A program made the position numbers and the translations under genes. This document shows positions 1 to 11,018 of a DNA stretch of 64,000 bases, piece after piece. The notes under the pieces are model-generated. The model was given only the letters and a program-made list of their open reading frames with translations. It was not told the origin of the DNA and ran no database searches. Source of the stretch: Semisulcospira habei (Eukaryota > Mollusca > Gastropoda > Semisulcospiridae); assembly GCA_036245525.1 (NCBI GenBank), contig BTPG01000005.1:122710578-122774577 (forward strand), written 5' to 3'. Position 1 is the stretch's first letter; each line of letters opens with the position of its first letter.

Positions 1-17
1 AAGGCATTATGTCTCAG

Positions 18-128
18 TTGCATTCATGAGTGATCTTGGTCCTGCGCAAGCCACTAAGCAAGGTGCTCCGCGATAGCGGAGCACCTTGTTTAGTGGCTTT
101 GCGCAGGATTTAAGCTCACTCATGCAAC
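18..128. repeat. Large hairpin, family K copy 1
   Basis: This is an imperfect palindrome. The inner arms (about 41-75 and 76-108) are nearly perfect and meet at a short GAT-containing loop. The outer arms (18-40 and 109-128) match more loosely. About 30 bases of one arm recur at 52835-52865 inside a different palindrome, so this is a dispersed repeat rather than a local hairpin. Confidence 0.8.
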
Positions 129-142
129 GGAAACCAGGTGTT

Positions 143-260
143 CTTAACTCACTCCCATCCGGATATGCGGCATATTCTGGGTATCCGGATGCATCACGTC
201 TGGAATGTGTTAACGCTTATGCCGCGTATCCGGAGGCGGCGCGTCTTGAATGTATGAACC
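143..260. repeat. Degenerate PalD hairpin element
   Basis: The sequence contains diverged copies of the PalD arm (CCGGATATGCGG, then GTATCCGGAGGCGGC) near TTAA tetranucleotides. The pairing is partial compared with the cleaner copies at 17674-17754 and 43127-43210. The open frame over it is judged incidental. Confidence 0.5.
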
Positions 261-1085
261 GTTTCAATGCTAGAGGACACGATCAAGCTTTTGAAACAAT
301 AGCTAATCTGACACCTGCAATGTCGCCTCCTGCAGACAACAACACGGATACAAATGGAGCCAGTAGGAGACAAATAAACTGATAATGCCTCGCATCCTGC
401 CCACTGCATCCTGTCTCGGAACAGACGTTTCCGGAATTAAAAAAAAAAAAATGTCAAAATTGCACGTGCCTCGACAGAAAGTGTGGATTAAAAACCCGGA
501 CAAACATGAGATATCGCAAATTGAATTTGCCCCTTTGTGGCATTTAATTTTTTTTTTTCATGACTTGACTATTTTGACCAGAAAGCGTGCATTTCTGACT
601 AACTTCTGATTTCCGATATCGTCTATTGTTTGACCAGGGCTGTTGAGCGTCCCTAGAGAACCCAACAGCTCACAGTCTCTGACAACTAGCACCTCCACCC
701 TTTTGGCTTTCACGCACCTTCCCTCAGTCATGAATCCTTTTATTCCATCAGGAAAATATATAGAGTCCCAAGAAGCTCTTGATAAATATGCCTCTTACTT
801 TCAAAGGACCATCTTTTTTCCCCTCAAATCTCTACTCCGCGTACGTAGGAAATGATCGGTGGACGGGGTGTTGTCCGTGGCTGATACAATCTTCGTCGTA
901 TGGTTTTGTTCTCCTGACATTGAGAACTGCATGGTCATTCTGTCTTGGCGTTACACTGGTTGCCTCTACTTATGAGCAACGCAGGAATAAACGATTATTA
1001 GTGAAGAGCCGCAGGTGGTCATCGTTTTTTTAAGAGGTGTACTTCCTTGTTAGTCACATCATCTTCTCTGCTTGATAAATGTCCC
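261..1085. other. No gene seen; fragment of a dispersed hairpin
   Basis: Bases 455-530 resemble one arm of the hairpin at 30431-30539 (shared TTGCACGTG and GTGGATTAAAA). The rest shows no coding signal, recognisable repeat or RNA gene. Confidence 0.4.
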
Positions 1086-1089
1086 TCCA

Positions 1090-1400
1090 TCTCCAAGAGG
1101 CACATATCCTCATGAGTCCCTGCGAAGGCAGGGACTCCTGAGGATATATGCCTCTTGCAGATGCAGTGGTATATGAGGATCTATGCCTTTTGCAGATGGA
1201 GTGATCTGGTCAAGAAATAATCCCTTCTGTATCCTCTTTCCTTAACACAAATTAATGTTTGGTGATGTACACATTTTCCAAGCGCGAGGCGTAGGTGGCC
1301 ACTGTCTCCAGTCGTGCAAGAGGTATATATCCTCCTGAGTCCCTGCTTCTTCGTGTGCTCATAAGGATCTGTGCCATCAGAAGCCATCTTATAAAGAAAT
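1090..1400. repeat. PalB hairpin cores, one intact and two degenerate
   Basis: The core at 1093-1160 pairs an AAGAGGCA-type arm with its complement ending GCCTCTTGC around a GC-rich loop. A partial right arm follows at 1165-1200 and a diverged copy lies at 1312-1390. Compare the intact PalB copies at 30031-30252 and 30637-30852. Confidence 0.7.
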
Positions 1401-1709
1401 GACTGCTTGCGGAGCGTGTCCCCGCCACCCAGATTAGTGTCCTGTAGTGTCCTGTGGATTTTTCGCTCTTTAATCTCACCCTGGTGACTGGATATACAGA
1501 TACCCCGCTGAGCTGTCTTCATTTTTTTTTCTCGGACAGTTGAGATCCCGAGCCTGGAGCTGATAAAGTGTTCTGGGTGGCTCTTTATACTGGCCATTGT
1601 TGTCCTATCACATTCATCGCATTTTCGGTGACGCTTTTGAAAAGGGCGTCGCTGGAAAGACACTTACAGCCATTACTTGATTTATCCTGAGCCCATCCCT
1701 CTCTGCCCC

Positions 1710-1775
1710 CTCCCCCCCCCCCCCCACACCATCCTCCCCCCCCCCCCACGATCTCTATTCCCCCCCCCCCCTCCA
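1710..1775. repeat. Cytosine-rich homopolymer cluster
   Basis: Three poly-C runs of ten or more bases occur close together. Open frames over them encode only glycine or proline runs and are not treated as genes. Confidence 0.85.
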
Positions 1776-1856
1776 CACACACACGCCCTTCAGGTAACGT
1801 AAATGTGTCCAGCAAGCGCGCTTTGGTGAAATACAACGCAACGATTCGTGGTCTCT

Positions 1857-1905
1857 AACCCTTTGGCTGTCGGTAGCGCTCTTGGTCGCGATGATTCCTG
1901 TCGGA
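1857..1905. repeat. PalC half-element
   Basis: This is the left arm of PalC (CCCTTTGGCTGTCGGTAGCG, then CGCGATGATTCCTGT). The right arm is missing. Full PalC copies lie at 34990-35084 and 54876-54967. Confidence 0.7.
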
Positions 1906-2039
1906 CAGACAAAAGTTAAAGACTCCCTGGCACGCGAGGGCTCACTGGAAAAAAATGAAACCGTAACCCTTTCCCAGCCACCGGACGCACATTTATTTCT
2001 GAAATCTTTGTTCATTCAACGACCAAAAGCCAAAACCGT

Positions 2040-2470
2040 CCAAGGAACATGGATTCTAAGTGGTATCAGCAAGAGGCACAGATCCTCGTGAGCCCCAGCA
2101 ACAGCAAGTTCCCATGAAGATCTATTTCTCTTGCTGTTGCATCGTGTTCACCTTTCTTTCGGCAGTGAAGGGGTTAGTATATAATTTGTATTGTAATCGA
2201 CGAGAGCGGCCTTTCGTCAAAAAACAGGTGGACGATATTCTGTTAAGGCTTTCACTGCCGAGAAAAGGTAAACACCATCCTTGCTTCAAGAGACATAAAT
2301 CCACGTGAGCCCACGTACGCAACTGCGGGGGCTCATGAGGATCTATGCCTCTTGCTGACACCACTTTGTATCCATTGCTCTCTGGACGTCTTCCACTGCA
2401 TTATGAAAAGGCGCAAAAAAAACAAAAAAAAAAAACATATTGCGTCGACTGGCAGTGATGGGTTGAAATG
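2040..2470. mobile_element. PalB elements, fragment plus near-complete copy
   Basis: A partial copy lies at 2040-2115. A fuller copy spans about 2245-2470. It has the PalB left end (CACTGCCGAGAAAAGG), the hairpin core (2288-2355), and the right flank with CACCACTTTG and GACTGGCAGTGA. The terminal TTAA tetranucleotides are lost. An A-rich expansion lies at 2415-2437. Confidence 0.65.
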
Positions 2471-2537
2471 CAAAATGTCGCAGATGTAACACTTTAAATG
2501 TCGGAGAAAGTGAATTTGAAAGTCGAAGGATATCCAC

Positions 2538-2608
2538 TAGCAAGAGATATAAATCCTCATGAGCCCCCGCGACTGCGGGGGCTCATGAGGATTTATATCT
2601 CTTGTTAG
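2538..2608. repeat. PalB hairpin core, near-perfect palindrome
   Basis: The arms are about 32 bp and pair almost perfectly (AAGAGATATAAATCCTCATG with CATGAGGATTTATATCTCTT) around a GCGACTGC loop. This is one of the cleanest cruciform-forming cores in the window. Confidence 0.85.
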
Positions 2609-2639
2609 CCAAGTGTTCCTTATATCTATTGTTGGTCCC

Positions 2640-3307
2640 CGTTACATTGTGTCAGTTCTTCAGGCGAGTGTCGGTCAGTGTGGTGTGACGTCAGACGCGC
2701 ATTTCGCGTCCCTTGGCATGGCAGCGAAGCGGTTAAATTGCTATTGTCAGTTTTAATATGATGATGATTTTTTTGCTTGTGTTCGTTCGCTTTCGGAAAT
2801 CACAACTCATCTTCCAGCGGTCTAAACAGAATGTAAAAATACATATATATGTGTAGGTGCATAATCTGTCTGTCTGAAACGTAAGAACGCACTACGAAAT
2901 TAATAGCTGCATGGAAAAGTCTTTTAAAATCCTAATCTAACTCTTTTATAAACACTTTTTCTATAAGCGATCTAGAAAAAATAACTCACGTGACATATTC
3001 GGATTTGGACAGCTCTTGCCCTCACAATCCTTACCGGTACTTCTATTATCTCACGCACTCAGCTCTGAGGGTGAGCTTGCTTGAATTTGCTAGTTGTACA
3101 CAAAACGATTAGATATCAGTCGTAAAAAAATGGATCGACCGCAACAGTTCAAGGGTAGTGCCCGATTAGCTTGGCGCTTCCCAACACACACACAAACACA
3201 CACACAACAACAACAACAACAACAAATTTAGTGACTAGGCTTAATAGGTGCTACCTTGTACATAATTATGTAAAAGCGCTCAGGTTTCAGCGGAGGGGTG
3301 ATATAAA
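2640..3307. other. No gene seen; truncated PalA arm and short simple repeats
   Basis: A truncated PalA left arm lies at about 3129-3178 (GATCGACCGCAACAGTTCAA, then AGCTTGGCG). It is followed by short (AC)n and (ACA)n tracts. Nothing else is recognised. Confidence 0.5.
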
Positions 3308-3601
3308 TTAAACTGACTGCATCCCCACAAAACGTTCCCGCTGAGGTAAAGATTGATCACTCTGACCCAAATACTTTACCATGAATTCCAGCAGGGCCTT
3401 TTCACCACGGAGGCCATTGATCAAAAGTATAAAATCTGACCTCAATATCCTGACATCTTCCGTCCTGTTTCTGGAGCGTACAATCTCCAACAGTGCCAGG
3501 ATTACCAACAGGAGTTGCTGCAGACCGTCCTGTGCCGTGCAGGCGTACTCGCAGCAGTTTCTAACTCTTTCCCTACGTAACATTTTCAGCGAGTCAGTTC
3601 C
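3308..3601 (-). CDS. Candidate 3'-terminal exon, unknown protein
   Basis: On the minus strand a 97-residue open segment ends at a stop at 3308-3310. It is preceded by a pyrimidine-rich tract and an AG (CGGCAG, complement of 3602-3607), so it can be read as a phase-0 terminal exon starting at 3601. The residues have a balanced composition, including a leucine-rich helical stretch (LLLVILALLEIVRSR) and a C-terminal part with EKALLEFMVKYLG. This differs from the simple-repeat translations around it. No domain was recognised. No upstream partner exon or clear polyadenylation signal was found. The opposite strand is also open, which lowers confidence. It could instead be a retroelement remnant. 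Confidence 0.35.
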   Translation of the reverse strand, partial: GTDSLKMLRRERVRNCCEYACTAQDGLQQLLLVILALLEIVRSRNRTEDVRILRSDFILLINGLRGEKALLEFMVKYLGQSDQSLPQRERFVGMQSV

Positions 3602-3661
3602 CTGCCGACGTAGCAGGAAAAAGGACGTCTGTTCCCTGGTGACGTACAATTTTGGGGTAGA

Positions 3662-4423
3662 TTGAATTAATTTTCATAGCCACCCAAGGTAACAACCATA
3701 GATAAATTGGGTATCATTGGCAAGAGCATTATTTTTTTTTTCAAAACTGCATGTGTTTGTGCATCAGTTTAGTGGGAAGTCGAACCAATTTGATTATTAT
3801 GCAACAGAACAAACATGGCGGAGCAAAAAATGAGAAACGTGGTTTTGGTAGCAACAGCGGTGTAAGCACATGCAACGAAAAACCCAGATTTGCTCACCAA
3901 CATGGCAGGAAAATGTATTCCACAAGCAAAGAAATCACACAAGAGAACTGTCTCTTCTTGAATCACAACATTACGAGCTAAAAATCACTGTTGAAACCGC
4001 GCTCATGAGGATCGAATAAACTCATCGTAGGAGACGATCCAGGGCACGTTGTCAGCTACTTTGGCCTTGTTCCGACACCATCCGACAAGGGCATTCACTT
4101 TCAGATAACTTAGAAATGTTTGGTGAAACATATTATAGTGGTTGCTTCCCTTAGACGACGGATAGCTGTGCTTCAGGCGATTTTTGTACAAACACAACGC
4201 TAGAATACCAGTGACTCGTCTATAGACGGCATCGAGCACAACGCTATAACGTAAGTGCTTCGATGGCTAAGGGTTTGTTTGGGCTAACACTAAACCGGAA
4301 GTGATACATAGGGAAAGTAGGAAATGTGCTCTGTGCTGAGAAATTCCCCAAACAAGAACAAGAAACACAGAAACAGAAACAAATACAACACAATTTATTC
4401 ATTAGTTAGTGGTGTTGTAGTAA
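3662..4423. other. No gene or recognised repeat
   Basis: This is AT-rich sequence with no clear hairpin element, splice-flanked exon or retroelement motif. It ends at the target site of the solo LTR. Confidence 0.4.
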
Positions 4424-4428
4424 CTGCC

Positions 4429-5431
4429 TGTTACATGTTGAGTCGTAGTCGTAGTATGATATCACACCAGACGTACTCACGTAAAGTTCTTTTAAAGAAA
4501 CTTCATTCAGCTGCAACCCGTCACACGTGGCTTAAGGATGTAGACTACACTGGAGTAACAGTTCCAACAATATTTTATTTCAGCGATGCGATATCCACAC
4601 AATGCATTCCCAAATGCACCACCACTGATACAATGTCTCTTCTGCAAAATGTCAACACTGGCGACACAATGAGTTCTCATGCAACGTACACCACCGTTAC
4701 GCTGCGTCTCTCACAATGTACACCCTATTCGGGCCACGTACCTACGATAAACTGTGTGTCCCTACAACTGACAATGTATGACAATGTACAAACGTGCTTC
4801 CCAGCACAATCTTTTATAGTATAAAAACTTTCCAGAATAATCCAAGGAATTCACACAAAGCAACCAATCAGATCGGAACACGTAACCGAAACTCATAAAT
4901 ATTAAATAAAAAGAACTTTCTAGAATAAACTACAATAGTCTACAAAGATTCGACTGCTAATTTCAGCCCCAAATCCCAGTGTGTAATGACGTCACACAAG
5001 AGAATGGCAGACCGTTCACGACCTTTCATAATACACTTTGACCGGCTGCCAACTTCACGCGTACAGAAAACAACTATGACCATGAATATTAGAGTGGCTT
5101 TACTACTGTGTTGCAAAATGTTGCCTACACTTTGACGTCACACATGCGAGGTCACGAGACAGCGCGATTTTGGTCCAACGTTCTGGTTTATTATCAGCGA
5201 ATCTACGCTTCACAAAAATCGACCACTATTCTCCTTGCGACTTTGCTAGAAACTTCCGGACTGATCTTAGGGTATCATAACAAAGCCAATTCCGCTCTAC
5301 GCGTGAACGATAAAGAATCTTACTGAAAAGGTACGTGATTCGTAATCATGATAGCTCAAATAAATATCGGATCGTTTCCTACGATTAATACATGCATGCT
5401 CTTACGGAACAACACAACCACAGTCGTAACA
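4429..5431 (-). mobile_element. Solo LTR of a Ty3/gypsy-like retrotransposon
   Basis: The segment starts TGTTAC and ends GTAACA. It is flanked on both sides by the 5-bp direct repeat CTGCC (4424-4428 and 5432-5436), the signature of LTR insertion. Read on the minus strand it matches the LTR at 56829-57698 along most of its length, including the block around TCCTTAAGCCACG and the block ending CATACTTCGACTACAACTC. At 1003 bp it is longer than the 870-bp LTR because of extra sequence and indels. No internal coding region is present, so it probably arose by LTR-LTR recombination. Confidence 0.88.
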
Positions 5432-5761
5432 CTGCCCTTTCTAAGCGTACTTTGTTTTTAGTTTCCTTTGACGTCTCTTGCGACATTTTAGCCTGAAATG
5501 TTTTATAATATATTTGCATGTCGTTTCACGACTCTCATACTCGCCTACGCACTCACTCCCTACAGGCTTTCCCACCCTCCCTCTCTCTCTCTCTCAATCT
5601 CCATCTCTCATCATAGCATTCCACAGTCGGGAAATTTACCCACCTACTCAGTACTTCCGCTACCGGACACCGCCCCCCACCCACGCATTCAGTCCTCTTT
5701 CCCTCCGTTTAAAATATGTTTATCACCCCTCCCTGGTCTAAACACCACTTTGCATGTCGTC

Positions 5762-5975
5762 TTAACCCATTAAACATCACAGCAGCATTTCTCAAAATTT
5801 GGAGGTGTTACCTAACGAGTGTGTACCAGGTGCAGGAGATTGATTGACCGCGATAATTCAAGGGTAGTGCCAGATTAGTTTGGCGCCTTCAGGCGCCAAG
5901 CTAATCTGGCACTGACCTTGAATCATCATGGTCAATCCATCTCCTGCTGTAGGCCGTTGGGGCTGAATGGGTTAA
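5762..5975. mobile_element. PalA element, 214 bp, TTAA-bounded
   Basis: The element runs from TTAACCCATT to AATGGGTTAA. A central hairpin (about 5843-5937) pairs a TTCAAGGGTAGTGCCAGATT arm with its complement around a GGCGCC-containing loop. The orientation is reversed relative to the copy at 46922. Confidence 0.85.
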
Positions 5976-6019
5976 GACCTTTCTTTTAGTCTAGCTGGCC
6001 AGATTTTTACCCTTCCCGC

Positions 6020-6082
6020 CGTGAGATGGCCTTAGTCGCCATGCTCGGCGTTAAACCCAAATAACTGACTAACTAACTTGTT
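6020..6082 (+). mobile_element. Short retroposon tail (AACT)n
   Basis: The core GAGATGGCCTTAGTCGCC, then CTCGGCGTTAAACCCAAATA, ends in ACTGACTAACTAACTT. The same segment recurs at 26883-26936, 34248-34284 and 52535-52594. The repeated tail resembles the 3' end of a LINE or SINE. A target duplication is not clear here. Confidence 0.65.
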
Positions 6083-6399
6083 CTTTATTGAAAAACTCTC
6101 ACGCACAATTTTCGGTCGCCATTTTGCTCGAGAGACATTGTTTTTAGTGGTTAATGTTGTCACCAGACTGGCAGAACTATCACTAAGCAACGAATTTCCT
6201 TTGACTCATGTATGGATTTCTTACTGTTGGTGTTGACACTGGGTGGCGGAATCATAGATTTGTGAGGATGTTGGCGACTATAGCTGACCCTTTCAATGCC
6301 GAGAAAACGTGAAAATTGCAACCGTAAGAGACATACCTTGACGAAACGGACGGAAGGTGTGATCTATCATATTGTACGTGCTGTGGACATCCCACCCCT

Positions 6400-6490
6400 G
6401 CGGGGGCATGGGGCTGGGGGGGGGGAGGGGGGAGTGGAGAAGGGGAGGGGGAGAGGGGAAGGGCGAAGGGGGAGGGGGAGGGGGGGGGCA
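6400..6490. repeat. Guanine-rich low-complexity tract
   Basis: The tract is made of runs of four to nine G separated by A, and could form G-quadruplexes on the + strand. Both-strand open frames here are compositional. Confidence 0.8.
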
Positions 6491-7029
6491 GGGTGTCCTC
6501 AAATATACAATATGTTGGCACAGATCGACTGTTACGCCCTGCCGGTACGTCTGTGTTGGTTTTGTGCTGCAGAGAACAAGTGATGGATCGCCAGGGTCTT
6601 GTTACCGTTACAGCTGCTCTGGTATGTGATTCTGGACCTTACGGCGTACGGTCACATGGCCTTGAATAACAGAAGAGCACACTCGAAACGTGCGGGCGCC
6701 AGCTTAGGCATGAAAATGTGCTTCGTCATAACGCAGCCGAAAAAGGTCGCAATTCAGATTAGTTCAGTTCAGTCAAGATGGGATCTCTGCGCAGGGAAAG
6801 GTCCATATGTGCTCCACCCCACCATTCAGAAGTCTTCCCAGAGTTTATGTCGGTACTGCGCAAAAATCGAAATAATCACACTATTCAAGTCTCTCAAATT
6901 CAACCCGAAGGATAGGAGATGGGTCGACTAGAAGATCAAAAGTACTCAGATTTCACAGCGGGGACACTAGTCTGGCGGGCAAGGATTCTAGCTAACAGAC
7001 GTGTCTGAAATAAAAACAGATGCTAAACA

Positions 7030-7076
7030 CAGGTCCTCGGGCCCACTGCGGCCGTCGTGGGCCCGGAGAAGTTTTG
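7030..7076. repeat. PalE half-element
   Basis: This is one arm of the GC-rich PalE hairpin (TCGGGCCCACTGCGGCCGTC). Fuller copies lie at 38515-38622, 46233-46330 and 48478-48572. Confidence 0.65.
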
Positions 7077-7517
7077 TTGTGGGAACGATTACTTTAACAC
7101 CTTCAGTCGCAACCAAATCACTGGCGTTTCATGGCTCTATAAATATCTTTGTTTGCATCCCTATGTCACACGACCAATCACTTTAGCGCAAACTGTGCCA
7201 CATGACTGAGCTACAAAAACCCTTGTAGTGACAAATAGCGGACATTTTGTAGCCTTCTTTCTGACGCGTCTTGGATGCCAGTTTTGTTCTATAAAAGATC
7301 ACCAAACGTTAACAAGTACAAATTTCCTTAGTGTTGTTCTAAACAACAGGCATACTAATGGAGACGGCAACGTCATGAAAGATTTTAAAATACGTCACAA
7401 GTCTATTATGTATAAATATATGTTCCTTTTACGTCAGTTATGTCTGGCGCGATCCAGGTCGGCAGATTTCTTCTTGATTTCTTTAACGAAAATAGTGGAG
7501 GAATGAAAACAAATACG

Positions 7518-7652
7518 TTATTGGTAGCAGGGGCTTGCTGCACGGACCCTTGTAAGCCTGAGGGAGGTCAAGGAACCTTCAGAGTACAATGGTTCCTTTG
7601 ACCTCCCTCAGGCCTGCAAGGGTCCGTGTAGCAAACCCCTGTGACCAATAAC
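7518..7652. repeat. Long hairpin, about 60-bp arms
   Basis: The arms 7518-7580 and 7590-7652 pair closely (GGACCCTTG with CAAGGGTCC; GAGGGAGGTCAA with TTGACCTCCC). The loop is short. No second copy was noticed in the window. Confidence 0.85.
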
Positions 7653-7689
7653 TTATAGTGTACCACAGGTGGACAAGCCTACGCTGCAG

Positions 7690-7840
7690 TTAACCATTTG
7701 GTTGTCGGTATAGCGCTTTTCGTCGAAGTGATTCCGCAGCTGCCCAGTTAACCCTTTGGCTGTCGGTGGCTCTTTTTGTCGAGGTGATTCCTTCAGGAAT
7801 CACCTCGACACATGGCGCCACCGACAACCAAAGAGCTAAT
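7690..7840. mobile_element. Two PalC elements sharing a TTAA
   Basis: A truncated left half (7690-7751) is followed by a second copy from the TTAA at 7748-7751. The second copy has a hairpin centred on CCTTCAGG and ends in a decayed AAAGAGCTAA. The TTAA is common to both. Confidence 0.8.
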
Positions 7841-8070
7841 CGCGGGGAAAGGTCTCAGAGACACCATCTCCAGGCTCTGATGGCTGGAGAGAGTTAAGCT
7901 ACACCCGTTATGGAATGTGTGACAAAAGCCAAAAGGTCATGGGGTTGGCGGTGGGTGGTGATGGGTAGTGGCGGGTACAATGTTACAACCTTAAGACATT
8001 ATCAATAGGCGGGTCTGGTTTTCCACACTATACATTACATTCTGAAATCCTCCGCCGATTTTGTTTTCAG

Positions 8071-8287
8071 TTAACCCTTTCCATTCTGATACACTACTGC
8101 TTGGACTTAAGTGAATATGATAATTCACGGGTGGTGCCAGAATAGCTTGGCGCCTGAGGTGCCAAGCTATTCTAGCACCACCCTCGAACTAAAATGGTTG
8201 ACCTATTTCCTAATCTGCAATGAAGCCTTCATAGGACAATAAGCATTTTTTTTTTTTTTAATCAGCCTCTGGGTGTAATATGAGTTA
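8071..8287. mobile_element. PalA element, TTAA-bounded
   Basis: TTAA lies at both ends. The hairpin arms (8130-8195) carry the variant GGTGGTGCCAGAATAGCTTG. A poly-T insertion is present near 8249-8261. Confidence 0.82.
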
Positions 8288-8741
8288 AATCTGTCATCAC
8301 TTCAGCGAACATCTGACAGACATCCACAAGGAGCAATTACAGACTGTCAAGAACTCGCTCAGCTTTGAGATCCAAGAAGGGCTATGCTAATTCCTGACCA
8401 CATTTAACTTTGTGTTTCCCGTAATGCCCACTCCTGCCTTCAACACGATTGCATCTGTAAGAGGCACAGCCCCATATTCCTCAGGCGGAGAAGGTATTTG
8501 TGCGTTCGCTTGAAACCCTTTTGAAAGTGGGTGTTACGGTGATTTTTGAAAACTGTCAACGCTAACAAGGCAATCATCACAAATATTTCTAGCCTATGTG
8601 TGCCCGTAACCTAATATAATATACCTCATCATAGACGTGGTAGGAAATATCAATGTCTGGTCACTGTTAGAGTAACCATATTTCACTCCAACTTGGAATA
8701 GACGTATGGGCAGTCAATGTGTAATGGATCCCCACGTTCCC

Positions 8742-8867
8742 ATTGGGAAAGCGGTTCGAACCTGCGTATTTCTCTGTGGGCTGGCGATTGGGTGCCTGAT
8801 AGGCGGGGGCAGGGGATCTAACTGTTGTCTGTCCAGCGCTGTGATTCCCCTTGGTTTGAGTACATTG

Positions 8868-8868
<1 letters not shown>
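8742..8868 (-). repeat. FoldF half-element
   Basis: The sequence from CCTGCGTATTTCTCTGTGGG to GATTCCCCTTGG matches one arm of the FoldF foldback at 40818-41890. It ends directly in a (TA)n tract, which may have replaced the rest. Confidence 0.8.

Positions 8869-8869
<1 letters not shown>

Positions 8870-8940
<71 letters not shown>
8870..8940. repeat. (TA)n microsatellite
   Basis: About 35 uninterrupted AT units adjoin the FoldF fragment. Confidence 0.97.
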
Positions 8941-8942
<2 letters not shown>

Positions 8943-9117
8943 GGCAGCTGTGGTGACTCCAGCTTTGACTACACGTAGATAGCAATGTCTAGGTAGCTAT
9001 TCACGAACCGAGGAAGAAAAACTCCCTGGCGTCATTCAGTGACGGCACTGAAAACCGCATTTCAGTAAAACTATGCAAGCTATTTGAAAAACGACAACGA
9101 TTCAAGGTTGGCATTCC

Positions 9118-9298
9118 ATTCACTTAGCCCCGACTCACTACAGCAATAGGTGGATCGACCATCATAATTTAAGGCGCCAATCTCATCTGGCACTACCCTT
9201 GAGTTATCACGGTCGATCCACCTTCTGCAGCCGGCGCATAGTCGTTAGGTGACAACTGCAAAATTTAGGTTATGCGGCCACGGGGTTAAAAGGGTTAA
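9118..9298. mobile_element. PalA element with reduced hairpin
   Basis: The flanking PalA sequences are intact (GCCCCGACTCACTACAGCA; CGGCCACGGGGTTAAAAGGG). The left hairpin arm is largely deleted, leaving GGCGCCAATCTCATCTGGCA next to the right arm. Confidence 0.75.
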
Positions 9299-9361
9299 AC
9301 CCGTCCTGTCAAAGCCTCATTATGTAAGCTCACAGGCGCCAGCGGCAGCTGCAGGACACGA

Positions 9362-9475
9362 GTTAACCCCTTGACTGGCAGTGGTCGTGGACTGTGTTAT
9401 GAAATCTTTTTTTAATTCAACACCCAAGAGCGTAAAAGCGGGGGCCCATGTGGATCTATGTCTCTTCTTGCAATT
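9362..9475. repeat. PalB fragment
   Basis: A PalB end (GTTAACCCCTTGACTGGCAG) is followed by half of the core ending GATCTATGTCTCTTCTTGC. The other arm is missing. Confidence 0.55.
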
Positions 9476-9524
9476 GGATTGCGTTCATATTTTTCTCGGT
9501 TAATTACCCCTGAGACAGCTAGGC

Positions 9525-9665
9525 AGCTCCCCCACCCCCGCCCCCAATCGCCACCCCCATCCCCCCAAAAAACAAACAAACAAATAAACAAACAAACAAA
9601 AATTAAAATAAATAAATTAATAATAATAATAAATTAAATAAATAAATAAGTAAATACACAATTTT
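9525..9665. repeat. C-rich then A-rich low-complexity tract
   Basis: CCACCCCC repeats run into (AAAC)n, (AAAT)n and (AAT)n tracts. No coding content. Confidence 0.8.
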
Positions 9666-10179
9666 AAAAATCACCTCTTTATTTTATTTCTGCCCTTGTC
9701 TGTCTTCTATCTTCTATCTTTCTTTCCGTTGCGTTGTGTCGGTGTTTTGACATTTTCTAATGATTAAAATTCCAACAATATATTACGGGCCATTTTGCAT
9801 GCACCTCAGCGAGCAACTGATCCCCAGACCGATGTTTGCCTCAGTGTGGACCTCGCACTACAGCCGCCGACAGAATGAGGATCTCATGCTGACTGGACAA
9901 CTGATCAGATCGCATCCCCTTCCACACGTCGGCCTGTCCAGGTGCCGCCACGAGTTAACGAGCAAAGTCGGATCAGAGAGAAAGGATGGAGGGGGGAAGA
10001 TGGGGTGGGTGGGCGAGGGTAGTTGCAGGGGAGGGGGGAGATGTCAATGAGTCCAGACACCAACTCCTGCCACCCCACGCCCACCCCCCACCCCCCCACC
10101 CCCAACCCCCTAAAATATTACGATTTAAATCACCCAAAGTAAAATCTGGACCGTTTTACTTTAACTTCGCCCCTTTGAC

Positions 10180-10530
10180 ACCTTCACTGCCGGAAAAAAT
10201 GAAATATCACCCAACTGCAAGAGGCAAAGAACCTCTTGAGCCCCCGCAGGTGCGGGGGCTCAAAAGGTTCTTTGCCTCTTGCAGTTGGGTGGTACCTGCG
10301 GGGGCTCAAGACGTTCTTTACCTCTTGCAGTTGGGTGGCACCTGCGGGGGCTCAAGAGGTTCCTTGCCTCTTGCGGGTGGGTGGTCTTTCATATTTTGGT
10401 TCTTTGCCTCTTGCTGTCCCTGTATATTCGTGTCCATGTTTTTCGGAGTTTATGAGATAATTCCGTGTTGAACTTGACCTGCGCACAAAGACATACTAAT
10501 TTTGCCTCCATTCTGCAGTGAAGGAGTTAA
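10180..10530. mobile_element. PalB element with triplicated right arm
   Basis: The left end (CACTGCCGGAAAAAATG) and left arm are present once. The right arm of about 46 bp (GCGGGGGCTCAA to GTTGGGTGG) is then repeated three times in tandem between about 10252 and 10385. The far end carries CTGCAGTGAAGGAGTTAAA. The tandem arms are in direct order. Confidence 0.75.
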
Positions 10531-11018
10531 AAATGCAACTGATCTGACCCTGTAAATGTTAATCCTCCAGACCCCCAGGTGTCAGATGGTGGACATGTGT
10601 CCACGCGCGACGTGCCGGACACCTGCGCGCGCATTTTAATGTGACGTCACGCCCGGCGGTCTCGCCCGGTGAATCTGGCATTGGAGGGACAAGTCACGCA
10701 CTGCATGCTGGCCATTCGACACGCGTTCCAACCCCCAAGTACACGTAGTGTTCTTCTTTTCACCTTTTGGCCTGTCAGAGCAGACGGGACCCGTACGTGG
10801 CTCGTATTGACAACAAACGCGTCAACATTCTTTGTTTGTTGTTGTTCTTTTTTTTTTTTTTTAATGAAACCTATTTCGGTCCCGTACTCTCCTGCCCAAC
10901 ACAAATATTCATTAGTAGTGCGCAGATCGAAATGTTTTTAAAAGTAAAACGACAAACAAAAAAAAAAAAAACACCCAAAAAAACCCACCATACAACATAG
11001 TCATGGCGCCAGGAATAT

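Noticed and set aside
8750..8766. GCGGTTCGAACCTGCG, resembling a tRNA B box
   Set aside because: No A box, cloverleaf or CCA-side stem can be drawn around it. It lies in a FoldF half-element whose other copies lack the motif.
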